NCBI GenBank assembly: GCA_036745875.1
Contig: DAIOFH010000042.1
Coordinates: forward strand, 1 to 28,181
Length of the DNA stretch: 28,181 bases
Origin: DAIOFH01 sp036745875
Lineage (GTDB): Bacteria; Planctomycetota; SZUA-567
Direction of reading: 5' to 3'
Shown piece after piece: positions 1-7,594 of the stretch. The translations under genes were made by a program, and so were the position numbers. Under the pieces are notes generated by a model that worked only from the letters and a program-made list of their open reading frames with translations, did no database searches and was not told where the DNA came from. Within the stretch, counting starts at the first letter, position 1; the number at the start of each line of letters is the position of its first letter.

Positions 1-67
1 CCATAAAAGACGCGGATGTCAAGGGTTTTACCCGGAACCACCTGAACCACCGGTCCATATAAAGCTA

Positions 68-100
68 AACCCGCTATGACTTTTCAGTCTATAGCGGGTT
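68..100 (-). terminator. Hairpin downstream of tRNA-Ser
   Basis: A perfect 10-bp inverted repeat (68-77 with 91-100, arm AACCCGCTAT) can be extended by an inner GAC/GTC stem. It lies 16 bases beyond the 3' end of the tRNA in the direction of tRNA transcription. Only a weak T-rich stretch follows on the minus strand, so it could act in 3' processing or as a terminator. The role is inferred from position. Confidence 0.55.
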
Positions 101-116
101 ATCGCGAACTAATAAT

Positions 117-206
117 TGGCGGAGAGACAGGGATTCGAACCCTGGGAGGAGTTGCCCCCTCACTGGTTTTCGAAACCAGCCCGTTCGACCGCTCCGGCAT
201 CTCTCC
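117..206 (-). tRNA. tRNA-Ser (anticodon CGA)
   Basis: The reverse complement folds as a class II tRNA. The acceptor stem is GGAGAGA paired with TCTCTCC, followed by a G discriminator and a genomically encoded CCA (117-119). The anticodon arm is CTGGT-TTCGAAA-ACCAG with CGA at the centre, reading UCG codons. A long variable arm (GAGGGGGCAACTCCTC) is typical of tRNA-Ser, and the T arm contains GGTTCGAATCC. The length of about 90 nt is normal for tRNA-Ser. It is divergent from the kinase gene that starts at 441. Confidence 0.97.
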
Positions 207-224
207 GCGTCGATAAATAAATTC

Positions 225-251
225 GCAATACGACAGGGGAAGCCGTATTGC
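225..251. repeat. Inverted repeat upstream of tRNA-Ser
   Basis: A perfect 8-bp inverted repeat, GCAATACG (225-232) and CGTATTGC (244-251), is separated by 11 nt. It sits about 20 bp upstream of the tRNA 5' end, in the divergent spacer between the tRNA and the kinase gene. It may be an operator or simply a structured leader; only the repeat itself is seen. Confidence 0.5.
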
Positions 252-345
252 CAAGTGAATGGTATAGCATATTCGTAACCATCTCCCGAGTCAAGCCAGT
301 CTCGAAAAATTGTTGGCCGCCGGTAGGCTTATGTGTTCTACAGCC

Positions 346-363
346 TTGCGCTTTATAGCGCAA
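346..363. promoter_or_regulatory. Palindrome upstream of the kinase gene
   Basis: TTGCGCTTTATAGCGCAA is a palindrome with 7-bp perfect arms and a 4-nt centre, 78 bp before the kinase start codon. It overlaps the place where a weak -35 (TTGCGC) would sit 17 nt ahead of CATATT. That makes it a candidate operator for the kinase-mtlD operon. No T-tract follows it, so it does not look like a terminator. Confidence 0.4.
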
Positions 364-440
364 AATGGCATATTTAAGGATATATGGGTCCCGCAATCGC
401 CACACCCGATCAACCCCGGTCGGTACGAGGAGAGTCTGGA

Positions 441-1694
441 ATGGCAAAACTCAGGGTAGTCGATGGTCCGTTGACCGGCACGGAGTTCACGCTGGCCAAC
501 GAACCCGCCGTCGCCGGCAGGCACGTCGACTGCGCCATACCCATCCCCGATCCCAGGGTCAGCCGCAACCATGCGGAATTCATCCCCGACTTGAGCGGCC
601 AATACAGCGTCATGGACCTCGAGAGCGCCAACGGCACCGCCGTCAACGGCATCCCGCTGCCGCCACGCATTCCGCGCCTCCTCTCCGGCGGCGACGAAAT
701 CCGCATGGGGCAGAACACCTATCGTTTTTTCTCCGGGGACGCGCGCATCCCCGATGTGGAAATACCCGGCTTCGTCCTGGAGGACCTGCTCGCCGAAGGC
801 GGCATGGGCTCCATCTGCAAGGCGCGCCAGGTCGACACGAATCAGGTCGTCGCCATCAAGATCCTCCACGCCAACTACGCCGAACACGAGGAGTTCGTCA
901 ACCGCTTCATCCAGGAAGCCCGCGCCTCCGGCCGCCTCTCGCACCCGAATATCGTCAAGGTCTTCAATGTCGGGAAAACCGCCAACGGCAGGTATTACTT
1001 CACCATGGAGCTGGTGAACGGCCCCGCCCTCACCCAGCGCATCCCGACCCTGTCCGGGGAAGCGGCATTCCTCATTTTCATGGAAATAGCCGACGCCCTT
1101 GATTACGCCCATAGCCGCGGCATTATCCACAGGGACATAAAACCGGACAATATCCTCATCGGCCAGGACGGGGAGCCAAAACTGACCGACCTGGGGATCG
1201 CCGTCCTCGACGCGCAGGACATGGCCCAGACCGGCTCCCGCGTGCTTGGGACGCCGCATTACATGTCCCCAGAACAAGCCTCGGGAAAACCCATAACCAG
1301 CCTCACCGACATCTATTCCCTCGGCGCGACCTTTTACCATGTCCTTTCCGGCGCTCCGCTCTTTGACGGCTCCACGCCCGAACAGATCATGATCAAACAT
1401 GTCAGGGAGCGCCCGACGCCGCTCGCGAACCTCGCCCCCGACATTCCGGAGGATCTTGCCCACATCGTGGACCGCTGCCTGGAAAAAGACCCGGCCAAAC
1501 GCTTCCCCAGCGCGCAGGCCCTGCAAAACGCCCTGGCAAAAGCCATCAACCGCCATTATCCCGGAGCCATCCCCGACAGCGGTGAAGAACCGATCCGCAG
1601 GGAGAAACGGCCCTGGCTTGCCGCCATCATCGGGCTTGCCGTCCTGATCGTCCTCGCGGCGCTGGCAGTGTTTACCTGGCTGTTCCTTTTTTAG
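441..1694 (+). CDS. FHA-domain Ser/Thr protein kinase, C-terminal membrane anchor
   Basis: A Hanks-type eukaryotic-like kinase of 417 aa, counted from the ATG at 441. An upstream in-frame ATG exists at 384, but 441 is preceded by a GAGGAG ribosome site and starts directly on the FHA domain. Residues 5-100 are an FHA phosphothreonine-binding domain (GR at 26-27, SRNH at 41-44, NG at 64-65). Residues 112-370 are the kinase: glycine loop AEGGMG (118-123), VAIK lysine 140, HRD 230-232, DLG instead of DFG at 250-252, and SPE at 276-278. All catalytic residues are present, so it should be active. Residues 391-417 are one hydrophobic helix ending at the C-terminus, so it is tail-anchored with both domains in the cytoplasm. 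It is followed after 19 bases by the mtlD-like gene, which suggests co-transcription. Substrates are unknown. Confidence 0.93.
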   Translation: MAKLRVVDGPLTGTEFTLANEPAVAGRHVDCAIPIPDPRVSRNHAEFIPDLSGQYSVMDLESANGTAVNGIPLPPRIPRLLSGGDEIRMGQNTYRFFSGDARIPDVEIPGFVLEDLLAEGGMGSICKARQVDTNQVVAIKILHANYAEHEEFVNRFIQEARASGRLSHPNIVKVFNVGKTANGRYYFTMELVNGPALTQRIPTLSGEAAFLIFMEIADALDYAHSRGIIHRDIKPDNILIGQDGEPKLTDLGIAVLDAQDMAQTGSRVLGTPHYMSPEQASGKPITSLTDIYSLGATFYHVLSGAPLFDGSTPEQIMIKHVRERPTPLANLAPDIPEDLAHIVDRCLEKDPAKRFPSAQALQNALAKAINRHYPGAIPDSGEEPIRREKRPWLAAIIGLAVLIVLAALAVFTWLFLF

Positions 1695-1713
1695 CAGATG
1701 GAGTGATTGCCCC

Positions 1714-2901
1714 ATGCCCGATAAAAACACCCTCGTGCAGTTCGGTGCCGGAAACATCGGCCGCTCGCTTGTCGGCCAGCTTTTCGCAAACGCCGGATGG
1801 GAGGTGGTTTTCCTCGACGTTGTCGACGCGGTCGTCGACGAACTGAACAAAAAACGCGGCTACCGCATCACGGTCAAGGATGAGATCATCAGCGGCCAGC
1901 CAGAATACGTCGACGTCAAAAACGTTTCCGGAATCAACCTCAAGGATCGCGACAAGGCGGTCGACGCTTTGGCGAAAGCCACCCTGGTCGGGACATCCGT
2001 GGGCGCGGCGAACCTCAAATCCACCTGCGGACTTGTTGCGGAAGCGCTTGTGAAGCGCTCCGAACCCCTGTCGATCCTCCTCTGCGAAAACCTCCACGAT
2101 GCAGCCAAGCTGGCGAAGGACTACCTCCGGGAAGCCCTCCCCTCTTCGTTTCCCCTCGAGGAGAAAGTCGGCCTCGTGGAAGCCGCAATCGGCAAAATGG
2201 TGCCCAATACCCCCCCCGAAATACGGGCCGCCGACCCGCTTGCCGTGTGGGCTGAAGCCTATAACACCCTTTACCTCGACGCCGACGCTTATTGCGGCAC
2301 GCCCCCCATCGTGCCCGGCGTGGCCTGGCGCGGCCGCTTCGAGGCCTATGTGGACAGAAAACTGCTGATCCACAACTTCGGCCACGCCGCGACCGCCTTC
2401 CACGGCTACCTCAAGGGCAAGACCTATATATGGGAATGCATGGCCGACGCGGAAATCAGGAACCAAGCCATCGGTTGCATGCTGGAAACGTCCCGCGGGC
2501 TCGCCATCCGCCATGCCGACGTCTTTACGTTCGACGAAAACCGCGCCACCTCGGATGACTTGATCCGCCGCTTCCACAATCAAGCCCTCACCGACCCCGT
2601 GTTCCGCGTCGGCAGGGATCTGAAACGCAAGCTTGCCCCTGCGGACCGGTGCATCGGTTCATTGAGGCTGTTGGTGGAAACGGGAATTCCCCACGATTTC
2701 AGCGCCCGCGCCGTCGCGGCCGGGTTGCTGTTCAGGGCGGCGGACGAGAACGGGCAACCGCTCGCCGGCGATGTGGAAGTTGCCGACCTGGCGAAAAGCC
2801 GGGGGCCTGCGGCGGTATTGACCAGCCTGTGCGGCCTGGACAAAACCAGGGATGCGGCATTGATCGAGGCCGTCACGGCCGAATACGAGAAGCTGGCGTG
2901 A
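1714..2901 (+). CDS. mtlD: Mannitol-1-phosphate 5-dehydrogenase family protein
   Basis: An NAD-dependent polyol-phosphate dehydrogenase of 395 aa, close to the roughly 380 aa of E. coli MtlD. The family interconverts mannitol 1-phosphate and fructose 6-phosphate. The N-terminus carries the nucleotide-binding motif VQFGAGNIGRS (residues 8-18), characteristic of MtlD. The middle carries the catalytic-region motif KLLIHNFGHA, matching the family K-x4-N-x2-H pattern. The start at 1714 follows a GGAGTGA ribosome site. No mannitol PTS gene is visible; the only operon partner is the FHA kinase upstream. It might act in mannitol use or in mannitol synthesis as compatible solute or redox sink. The exact substrate is inferred from family. 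The operon converges on hyfG with a 77-base gap and no clear terminator. Confidence 0.88.
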   Translation: MPDKNTLVQFGAGNIGRSLVGQLFANAGWEVVFLDVVDAVVDELNKKRGYRITVKDEIISGQPEYVDVKNVSGINLKDRDKAVDALAKATLVGTSVGAANLKSTCGLVAEALVKRSEPLSILLCENLHDAAKLAKDYLREALPSSFPLEEKVGLVEAAIGKMVPNTPPEIRAADPLAVWAEAYNTLYLDADAYCGTPPIVPGVAWRGRFEAYVDRKLLIHNFGHAATAFHGYLKGKTYIWECMADAEIRNQAIGCMLETSRGLAIRHADVFTFDENRATSDDLIRRFHNQALTDPVFRVGRDLKRKLAPADRCIGSLRLLVETGIPHDFSARAVAAGLLFRAADENGQPLAGDVEVADLAKSRGPAAVLTSLCGLDKTRDAALIEAVTAEYEKLA

Positions 2902-2978
2902 CATGCAGGAATTATAATTGATCCCGAGACCCTTAACGTCACTTCATCGAGACGCCATCGGCCAAACCGGGGACGCTC

Positions 2979-4514
2979 CTACAAATCATGCCCGCAATAG
3001 GAAAGATTGAAGCTTTTGTTGCAGATGGGGAAGTCGGAAATCTGCTGGTCGCGCATGGCCAGCGCCAGTCCCTGCCAGTTGTGGAACGACGGGTCGACCA
3101 CCTTGTACATGGCGAAACGGCCCTTGGCGTCCGTAATGGCCGTATGGCAGATTTCCCCGCGCCAGCCTTCGACGAAGGAAACGGACAAGCTGTCCGGACG
3201 CAGGGACGGCGCGCCGTAGAATTGTCCGTCCGATGCGCCGACATCGCAATCGTCCGTCAGCCACGATTCCAACAACGTTGCAGAAATCTCCATTTCCTTG
3301 TGCCGTATCGCAGCGCGAGCCAGGACATCGCCGTCCGTTTCGGCAGGCAATTCAAAAAGGTCGCGGCTGTAGACGCCAACCGGCAATTCGAGGCGGATGT
3401 CCCGGAGCAACCCGCTGGCCCTCGCGGCCGGGCCAACGAGGCCAAGCATTCTCGCCGTATCGGGTGAAAGTGTGCCGACATCCTCGAAGCGCGCCGTGGC
3501 GGACGGCGACTCGAACAGAAGCCGCACCGCCCCCCGCACATCCTTCATCGTCTTTTGGATGCCGTCCAACAACGCCTTTGCCAAGGCCGCGTCCACCGGC
3601 ACGCCAATCCCGCCGGGCCGCGCCAGGCCGCGTCCGAAACGGTTGCCGCAGAGTTTGGCCGTCAGGTTCAGGAAGTCGCCCCTGAGCCTGCCGCAAAAAC
3701 TGGAGGTAGGCAAAAAACCGACATCCCCGGCCAGAGCGCCAAGGTCGCCGGTGTGGTTGGCCAAACGTTCCAGTTCGAGCGCGACGGCGCGAACACGATG
3801 CGCCTGTGTGCTCGACGAAATCCCGGCGAGCGCCTCGATGTTCATAGTATAGGCTAAGCTATGGCCGCAGGTGGTGTCCCCGGCGAGCGTTTCCATGATA
3901 TGCGGCGTCGCGGCGTCAGGTCCGCCCCACAGCCGCGTTTCCAGGCCGCGATGCTGATAACCGAGGGATATTTCCAGATGTCCCACCCGCTCACCCGTGC
4001 ACTGGAAGCGGAAATGCCCCGGTTCAATGACGCCGGCATGTACCGGGCCGACAGCGACTTCGTGGACTTCCTCGCCTTCCGTACGGTAGAAATCCATCAC
4101 CGACGGCAATTGCCCCGCAGCGTTAAAACCCGGATCCTTGTCGACAGCGCCGGGAAACGGCTTTTGAAAACGCAGCGGCTTCAGCCAGGGATGGCCGAGC
4201 GGCACCAGGTGCCATTGCTCCGCCATTTCCCGCTCAAAGGCGTGGACAGCCGGGCATTCGCCGACCAGCGAATAAAACGGGTTGTCCAGGGTGGCGGCGG
4301 CAACGGCTATTTTCCCGCGTTGCGACAGCACCAGGACCGCATACAGGGTAAACGCGCCGTCTTTTCCCGGCACGGCAAACATCGATGCGACATGCGCCCC
4401 GCCCGCGACGCGACCAAGGATAAACGACCTGAGCGTCCCATAGTCGATGACGGGAATGTCAGTCAGCGGCACGGCGGTGGCATTGTCCAGGAGTACGCAT
4501 TGGTCGTTGTTCAT
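2979..4514 (-). CDS. hyfG: HyfG/NuoCD-like large subunit lacking NiFe ligands
   Basis: The 511-aa fused NuoC-NuoD-type subunit of a hydrogenase-4/complex I-related membrane complex. Residues 1-120 resemble the NuoC (30 kDa) domain; from about 150 the protein is the 49 kDa/hydrogenase large-subunit fold (HLEISLGYQHRG at 179-190, HRVRAVALELERLANH later). In true group 4 hydrogenases two CxxC motifs bind NiFe. Here the first site reads TTCGHS (C216 alone) and the C-terminal site reads NLSYCGHDL (503-511), where DPCxxC would be expected. NiFe therefore cannot be bound in the usual way. This matches the 'energy-converting hydrogenase-related' (Ehr) group known from the literature. The start overlaps the hyfF stop (ATGA). 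It is the last gene of its operon, and the usual following HyfI/NuoB gene is absent. Confidence 0.88.
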   Translation of the reverse strand: MNNDQCVLLDNATAVPLTDIPVIDYGTLRSFILGRVAGGAHVASMFAVPGKDGAFTLYAVLVLSQRGKIAVAAATLDNPFYSLVGECPAVHAFEREMAEQWHLVPLGHPWLKPLRFQKPFPGAVDKDPGFNAAGQLPSVMDFYRTEGEEVHEVAVGPVHAGVIEPGHFRFQCTGERVGHLEISLGYQHRGLETRLWGGPDAATPHIMETLAGDTTCGHSLAYTMNIEALAGISSSTQAHRVRAVALELERLANHTGDLGALAGDVGFLPTSSFCGRLRGDFLNLTAKLCGNRFGRGLARPGGIGVPVDAALAKALLDGIQKTMKDVRGAVRLLFESPSATARFEDVGTLSPDTARMLGLVGPAARASGLLRDIRLELPVGVYSRDLFELPAETDGDVLARAAIRHKEMEISATLLESWLTDDCDVGASDGQFYGAPSLRPDSLSVSFVEGWRGEICHTAITDAKGRFAMYKVVDPSFHNWQGLALAMRDQQISDFPICNKSFNLSYCGHDL

Positions 4515-6022
4515 GGTTTGACTCCAGGAATGACGCCGAAGCCCGCATAGATATCCCGCACCGCACCGGTAATCAGGCTGCCGAATTGGTCAGGCAGGCC
4601 GAGGCCGAGGATCAGGGTCAGGATGACCAGAAGCAAAGGCGGAACAGCCATCCACAGGGATTCCCCCTTCGCTGCGCTTTCCTCCCCATCGCCGGAGTCG
4701 ACATCGGGATCACCGGGGCCGCGCAACATGGAGAGGACCGCTTTCATCGCGCCGATAAAGACGACAGCAAGGAAAACCAGGTAGAGAACCGCGTTGACGA
4801 TGCGGTCCTGCTCAAACGCCACCTTCAAAGCAGAAAATTCGGACAAAAACAGCCCGAACGGCGGCAGTCCGCAGATGGCCATGAATCCCGCCAGCCACAA
4901 CAGTCCGGAATACGGGATCTTGGCGCGCAACCCCTTGATGGTGAAAACGGACTTGCTGTGCATATGGTAGTAGATGTTCCCGGCAGTCAGGTACAGGCTG
5001 CCCTTAGTGAGGGTATGGTTGGCGGCGTGGAGAAACGCGACCCACAACCCAACCGGCCCCATGCCCGACGCGAACGCCATCAAGCCCATATGCTCGACCG
5101 AGGAATAGGCGAGAAGCCGCTTGAAATCGCTTTGCCCAAGGATAAAGGCACCGGCAAGCGCCATGGAGAACAAGCCGAGGAGCCGCAGCAAGTCGCTCGT
5201 AAACTCCTCCTGCCCGGCCGCGTACATGATGCCCATGACCCGGATAATGGCGAGGAACGCGCCGTTCAGGAGAGCGCCCGACAACAGCGACGAAACCGGC
5301 GACGGCGCTTCGGAGTGGGCGTCGGGGAGCCAGGTATGCATCGGCGCAAGGCCCGTTTTCGCACCATAGCCGACCAGGACGAAAATAAAGGCCGCCCGCA
5401 GCCACGGCACGCTCATCTCCGGGGCCATCGAGGTCAGGGCGGCGATATTCAGGGTCACCCCGCCGTCAGGCGTTTCGCCGGCGGCAAAGGCCAGGAGAAA
5501 TGTGCCGAGCAGGGCGAGGGCGATGCCTACGGAACAGATGAGGAGATATTTCCACGTCGCTTCCAGGGAACCCTTGTTGCGGCGGAAATAAATGAGGGGG
5601 GCCGTCGCCAATGTGGTCGCTTCCACCGCCACCCAGACAATGCCGATGTCGCGGCTGAGGCAGACAAGGCTCATTGTAAACAGGAAGAACAGGTAGCAGG
5701 CGAGATACACGCGTTCGGAGCCGCTTTCCGCCCCATCCTGCGGGGAATAGCGCCGCAAGTCTCCCGGCACATAGAGGGAGACCATGAAAAACAGCACGCT
5801 GGTGAATCCGGTGAACAGCAGTCCCGCCGAATCGGCTCCCAGCCATTCGCCGCAAAACGGTATTTCGTCTGCCCCCGTCAGGACCGTCAGGACGAGGACC
5901 GCAAGATGGATCGCCGCGGCGAGCGGCAGCAGCCTGCGCCGCCACAGATACAGGCTGCGCGGAATCACCAGGATGGCAATGGCCGCGACGAGCGGCACCA
6001 GGAGAAGAAGGCTTGTCTTCAT
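4511..6022 (-). CDS. hyfF: Hydrogenase-4 subunit F-like antiporter subunit
   Basis: A 503-aa polytopic membrane protein of the NuoL/M/N-MrpA family, similar in size to E. coli HyfF. These subunits move protons or sodium in complex I-like machines. Seen directly: WVAVEATTL in the position of the conserved TM5 glutamate, GYGAKTGLAPMHTWLPDAH with the TM7 lysine, LLAYSSVEHMGL, and HAANHTLTKGSLYLTAGN with a second conserved lysine. All are hallmarks of functional pump subunits, so ion translocation is probably retained. The 5' end overlaps hyfE by 4 bases and the 3' end overlaps hyfG by 4 bases (both ATGA), indicating translational coupling and fixed stoichiometry. Confidence 0.92.
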   Translation of the reverse strand: MKTSLLLLVPLVAAIAILVIPRSLYLWRRRLLPLAAAIHLAVLVLTVLTGADEIPFCGEWLGADSAGLLFTGFTSVLFFMVSLYVPGDLRRYSPQDGAESGSERVYLACYLFFLFTMSLVCLSRDIGIVWVAVEATTLATAPLIYFRRNKGSLEATWKYLLICSVGIALALLGTFLLAFAAGETPDGGVTLNIAALTSMAPEMSVPWLRAAFIFVLVGYGAKTGLAPMHTWLPDAHSEAPSPVSSLLSGALLNGAFLAIIRVMGIMYAAGQEEFTSDLLRLLGLFSMALAGAFILGQSDFKRLLAYSSVEHMGLMAFASGMGPVGLWVAFLHAANHTLTKGSLYLTAGNIYYHMHSKSVFTIKGLRAKIPYSGLLWLAGFMAICGLPPFGLFLSEFSALKVAFEQDRIVNAVLYLVFLAVVFIGAMKAVLSMLRGPGDPDVDSGDGEESAAKGESLWMAVPPLLLVILTLILGLGLPDQFGSLITGAVRDIYAGFGVIPGVKP

Positions 6023-6678
6023 GACGCGCCCTCCTCGGAGATGTCCCTGAGGCTTGACAGCTGGTAGGCGTCCGTGTGGGAGAATTCACGGCTGATATGG
6101 AAGACGGCGATGCCCATGACAAACACGGCGACAAAGACGTCCAGCAGAATACCGAGTTCGAAAAGCCAGGGATGCCCGGACAGCATGGATGCGCCAAAGG
6201 CGTAGATGCCGTTTTCCAGGGCAAGGTAGCCGAGGACCTGCGTCAGGGCCTTTCGTCTGGCGATGGTCATGAAGAATCCGGCCATGATGCTGAAGAAGGC
6301 GGCAGGCAAAAGAAGCGGGGTGGAAACGCCCGCCCGCACCGGCAACCGCGATTGCAGCCAGAAGGAGAAAATAAGCATGGCGACGCCGACTATGAGGGAG
6401 AGGGTATAGCTGACCAGCGGCTCGATTTCGCGCTTGACCCCGGCCCGGCCCGCCGCACTGCCGAGAAGATAGGGGAATACGCCGCCCTTCAACAGCAGGG
6501 TGACGATGGCGACGGCGATCGTGGAGGTATGGAGGTTGCCCCACTCCTCCACGAGCGGCAGGATGCCGAGGATGATCCCCTGCGCCGTCACCGCGCGTAT
6601 GCATACCCCGAGCCTGCTTGACGACAGGAGGATCAGGTTCAGCACAATGAGGAATACGGATAAATATTCGACAATCAT
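6019..6678 (-). CDS. hyfE: Hydrogenase-4 subunit E-like (NuoK-like) membrane protein
   Basis: A 219-aa integral membrane protein, nearly the length of E. coli HyfE (216 aa). Several hydrophobic helices are evident. The segment LTQVLGYLALENGIYAFG carries the conserved glutamate of the NuoK/HyfE family, thought to take part in the proton path along the membrane arm. The ATG at 6678 abuts the hyfC stop codon (TAAATG) and the 3' end overlaps hyfF by 4 bases, so it is embedded in a coupled operon. Confidence 0.9.
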   Translation of the reverse strand: MIVEYLSVFLIVLNLILLSSSRLGVCIRAVTAQGIILGILPLVEEWGNLHTSTIAVAIVTLLLKGGVFPYLLGSAAGRAGVKREIEPLVSYTLSLIVGVAMLIFSFWLQSRLPVRAGVSTPLLLPAAFFSIMAGFFMTIARRKALTQVLGYLALENGIYAFGASMLSGHPWLFELGILLDVFVAVFVMGIAVFHISREFSHTDAYQLSSLRDISEEGAS

Positions 6679-7590
6679 TTATAGGTTCCTCGCCGCCATC
6701 AGCAGCGACAATGCCGCGATAACAACAGCGCCGACTAAAAATTGCCCGACTTTCAACATCCTCAGCCGCGCCATCCGGGACTCTATATACCCAATGACAA
6801 TGGCGAACAACAGCATCCCGCCGACAAAACGCAACGCGTCGGGCAGGAACGAATTTTCAAACGGGACGATAAAGCCTATCACCAGCGCTCCCATCACCCA
6901 CAATTTCAGGCTGGCGGCATATTCCAGCAGCGCCAGGTCGGGGCCACCATGGTCGAGAAGCATTGCCTCGTGGATCATGGTAAGTTCAAGATGGGTGTTG
7001 GGGTCGTCGATGGGAATCCTGGCATTCTCGACCAAGATGGTCAGAACCAGGGCGATCGCGGCGAAAGTCAGGGAGACAAAATGTTGGCTCCATGTTTCGG
7101 GGCTGAAAAACCCAAGAAAGCCGCCAAGGCGGTCCTTCCCTGTCGCCACCGCCAATGCCGCCATCGAAAGGAGAATGGCCGGTTCGGCCAATGCGCCGAA
7201 CCAGGCTTCCCTGCTCGCTCCCATGCCTTCGAAGGCCGAACCGGAATCCACCGCCGCCACAATCATGAACAACCGAGCCAGGGTGAATGCACCGATCCAG
7301 AAGATAAAATCGCCCTGGAAGGAAAAGACCCCGACGGCGCAGCCGAACGGCGTCATCAGTGCGGCGGTTACGGAACCGGCCAGCACCACGACGGGACCGG
7401 CGCGGAAAACCCAGCTCGCCCGTTCCGGGTATTTGTAGTCTTTCCTGAGCAGCTTGGCGATGTCGTAGTAGCGCTGCAGCAGCGGCGGGCCCTTGCGCCC
7501 GGCGAAAAACGCCTTGACGCGGTTGATCACCCCGGACAGGAACGGGGCGAACAGGAGGGAGGCAATGAACATGAGAAGCGTCGGTTTCAT
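6679..7590 (-). CDS. hyfC: Hydrogenase-4 subunit C-like (NuoH-like) membrane protein
   Basis: A 303-aa NuoH/HyfC homologue, the membrane subunit that links the peripheral arm to the ion-pumping arm. Diagnostic motifs are FAGRKGPPLLQRYYD near residue 30, followed by KLLRKD, and IPIDDPNTHLELTMIHEAM near residue 190. The latter is the conserved acidic loop (E/D residues) of HyfC and HycD. The length matches the family. It lies 4 bases downstream of the hyfB stop and immediately ahead of hyfE. Retention of the acidic loop suggests that coupling between redox or conformational change and the pump is still under selection, despite the altered HyfG. Confidence 0.92.
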   Translation of the reverse strand: MKPTLLMFIASLLFAPFLSGVINRVKAFFAGRKGPPLLQRYYDIAKLLRKDYKYPERASWVFRAGPVVVLAGSVTAALMTPFGCAVGVFSFQGDFIFWIGAFTLARLFMIVAAVDSGSAFEGMGASREAWFGALAEPAILLSMAALAVATGKDRLGGFLGFFSPETWSQHFVSLTFAAIALVLTILVENARIPIDDPNTHLELTMIHEAMLLDHGGPDLALLEYAASLKLWVMGALVIGFIVPFENSFLPDALRFVGGMLLFAIVIGYIESRMARLRMLKVGQFLVGAVVIAALSLLMAARNL

Positions 7591-7594
7591 CCGT

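Noticed and set aside
291..1850. Long minus-strand open frame (519 codons) across the kinase gene
   Set aside because: It is antisense to a gene with clear FHA and kinase motifs, crosses into mtlD, and its product is Gly/Arg/Val/Asp-rich with no domain; a by-product of high third-position GC.
2580..2978. Possible remnant of a HyfI gene after hyfG
   Set aside because: The minus-strand frames here run antisense into mtlD and show none of the NuoB-type cysteine motifs or the usual N-terminal pattern.
4586..6067. Long plus-strand open frame (493 codons) opposite hyfF
   Set aside because: The product is Gln/Arg/Gly/His-rich and without structure; the minus strand holds an excellent HyfF homologue.
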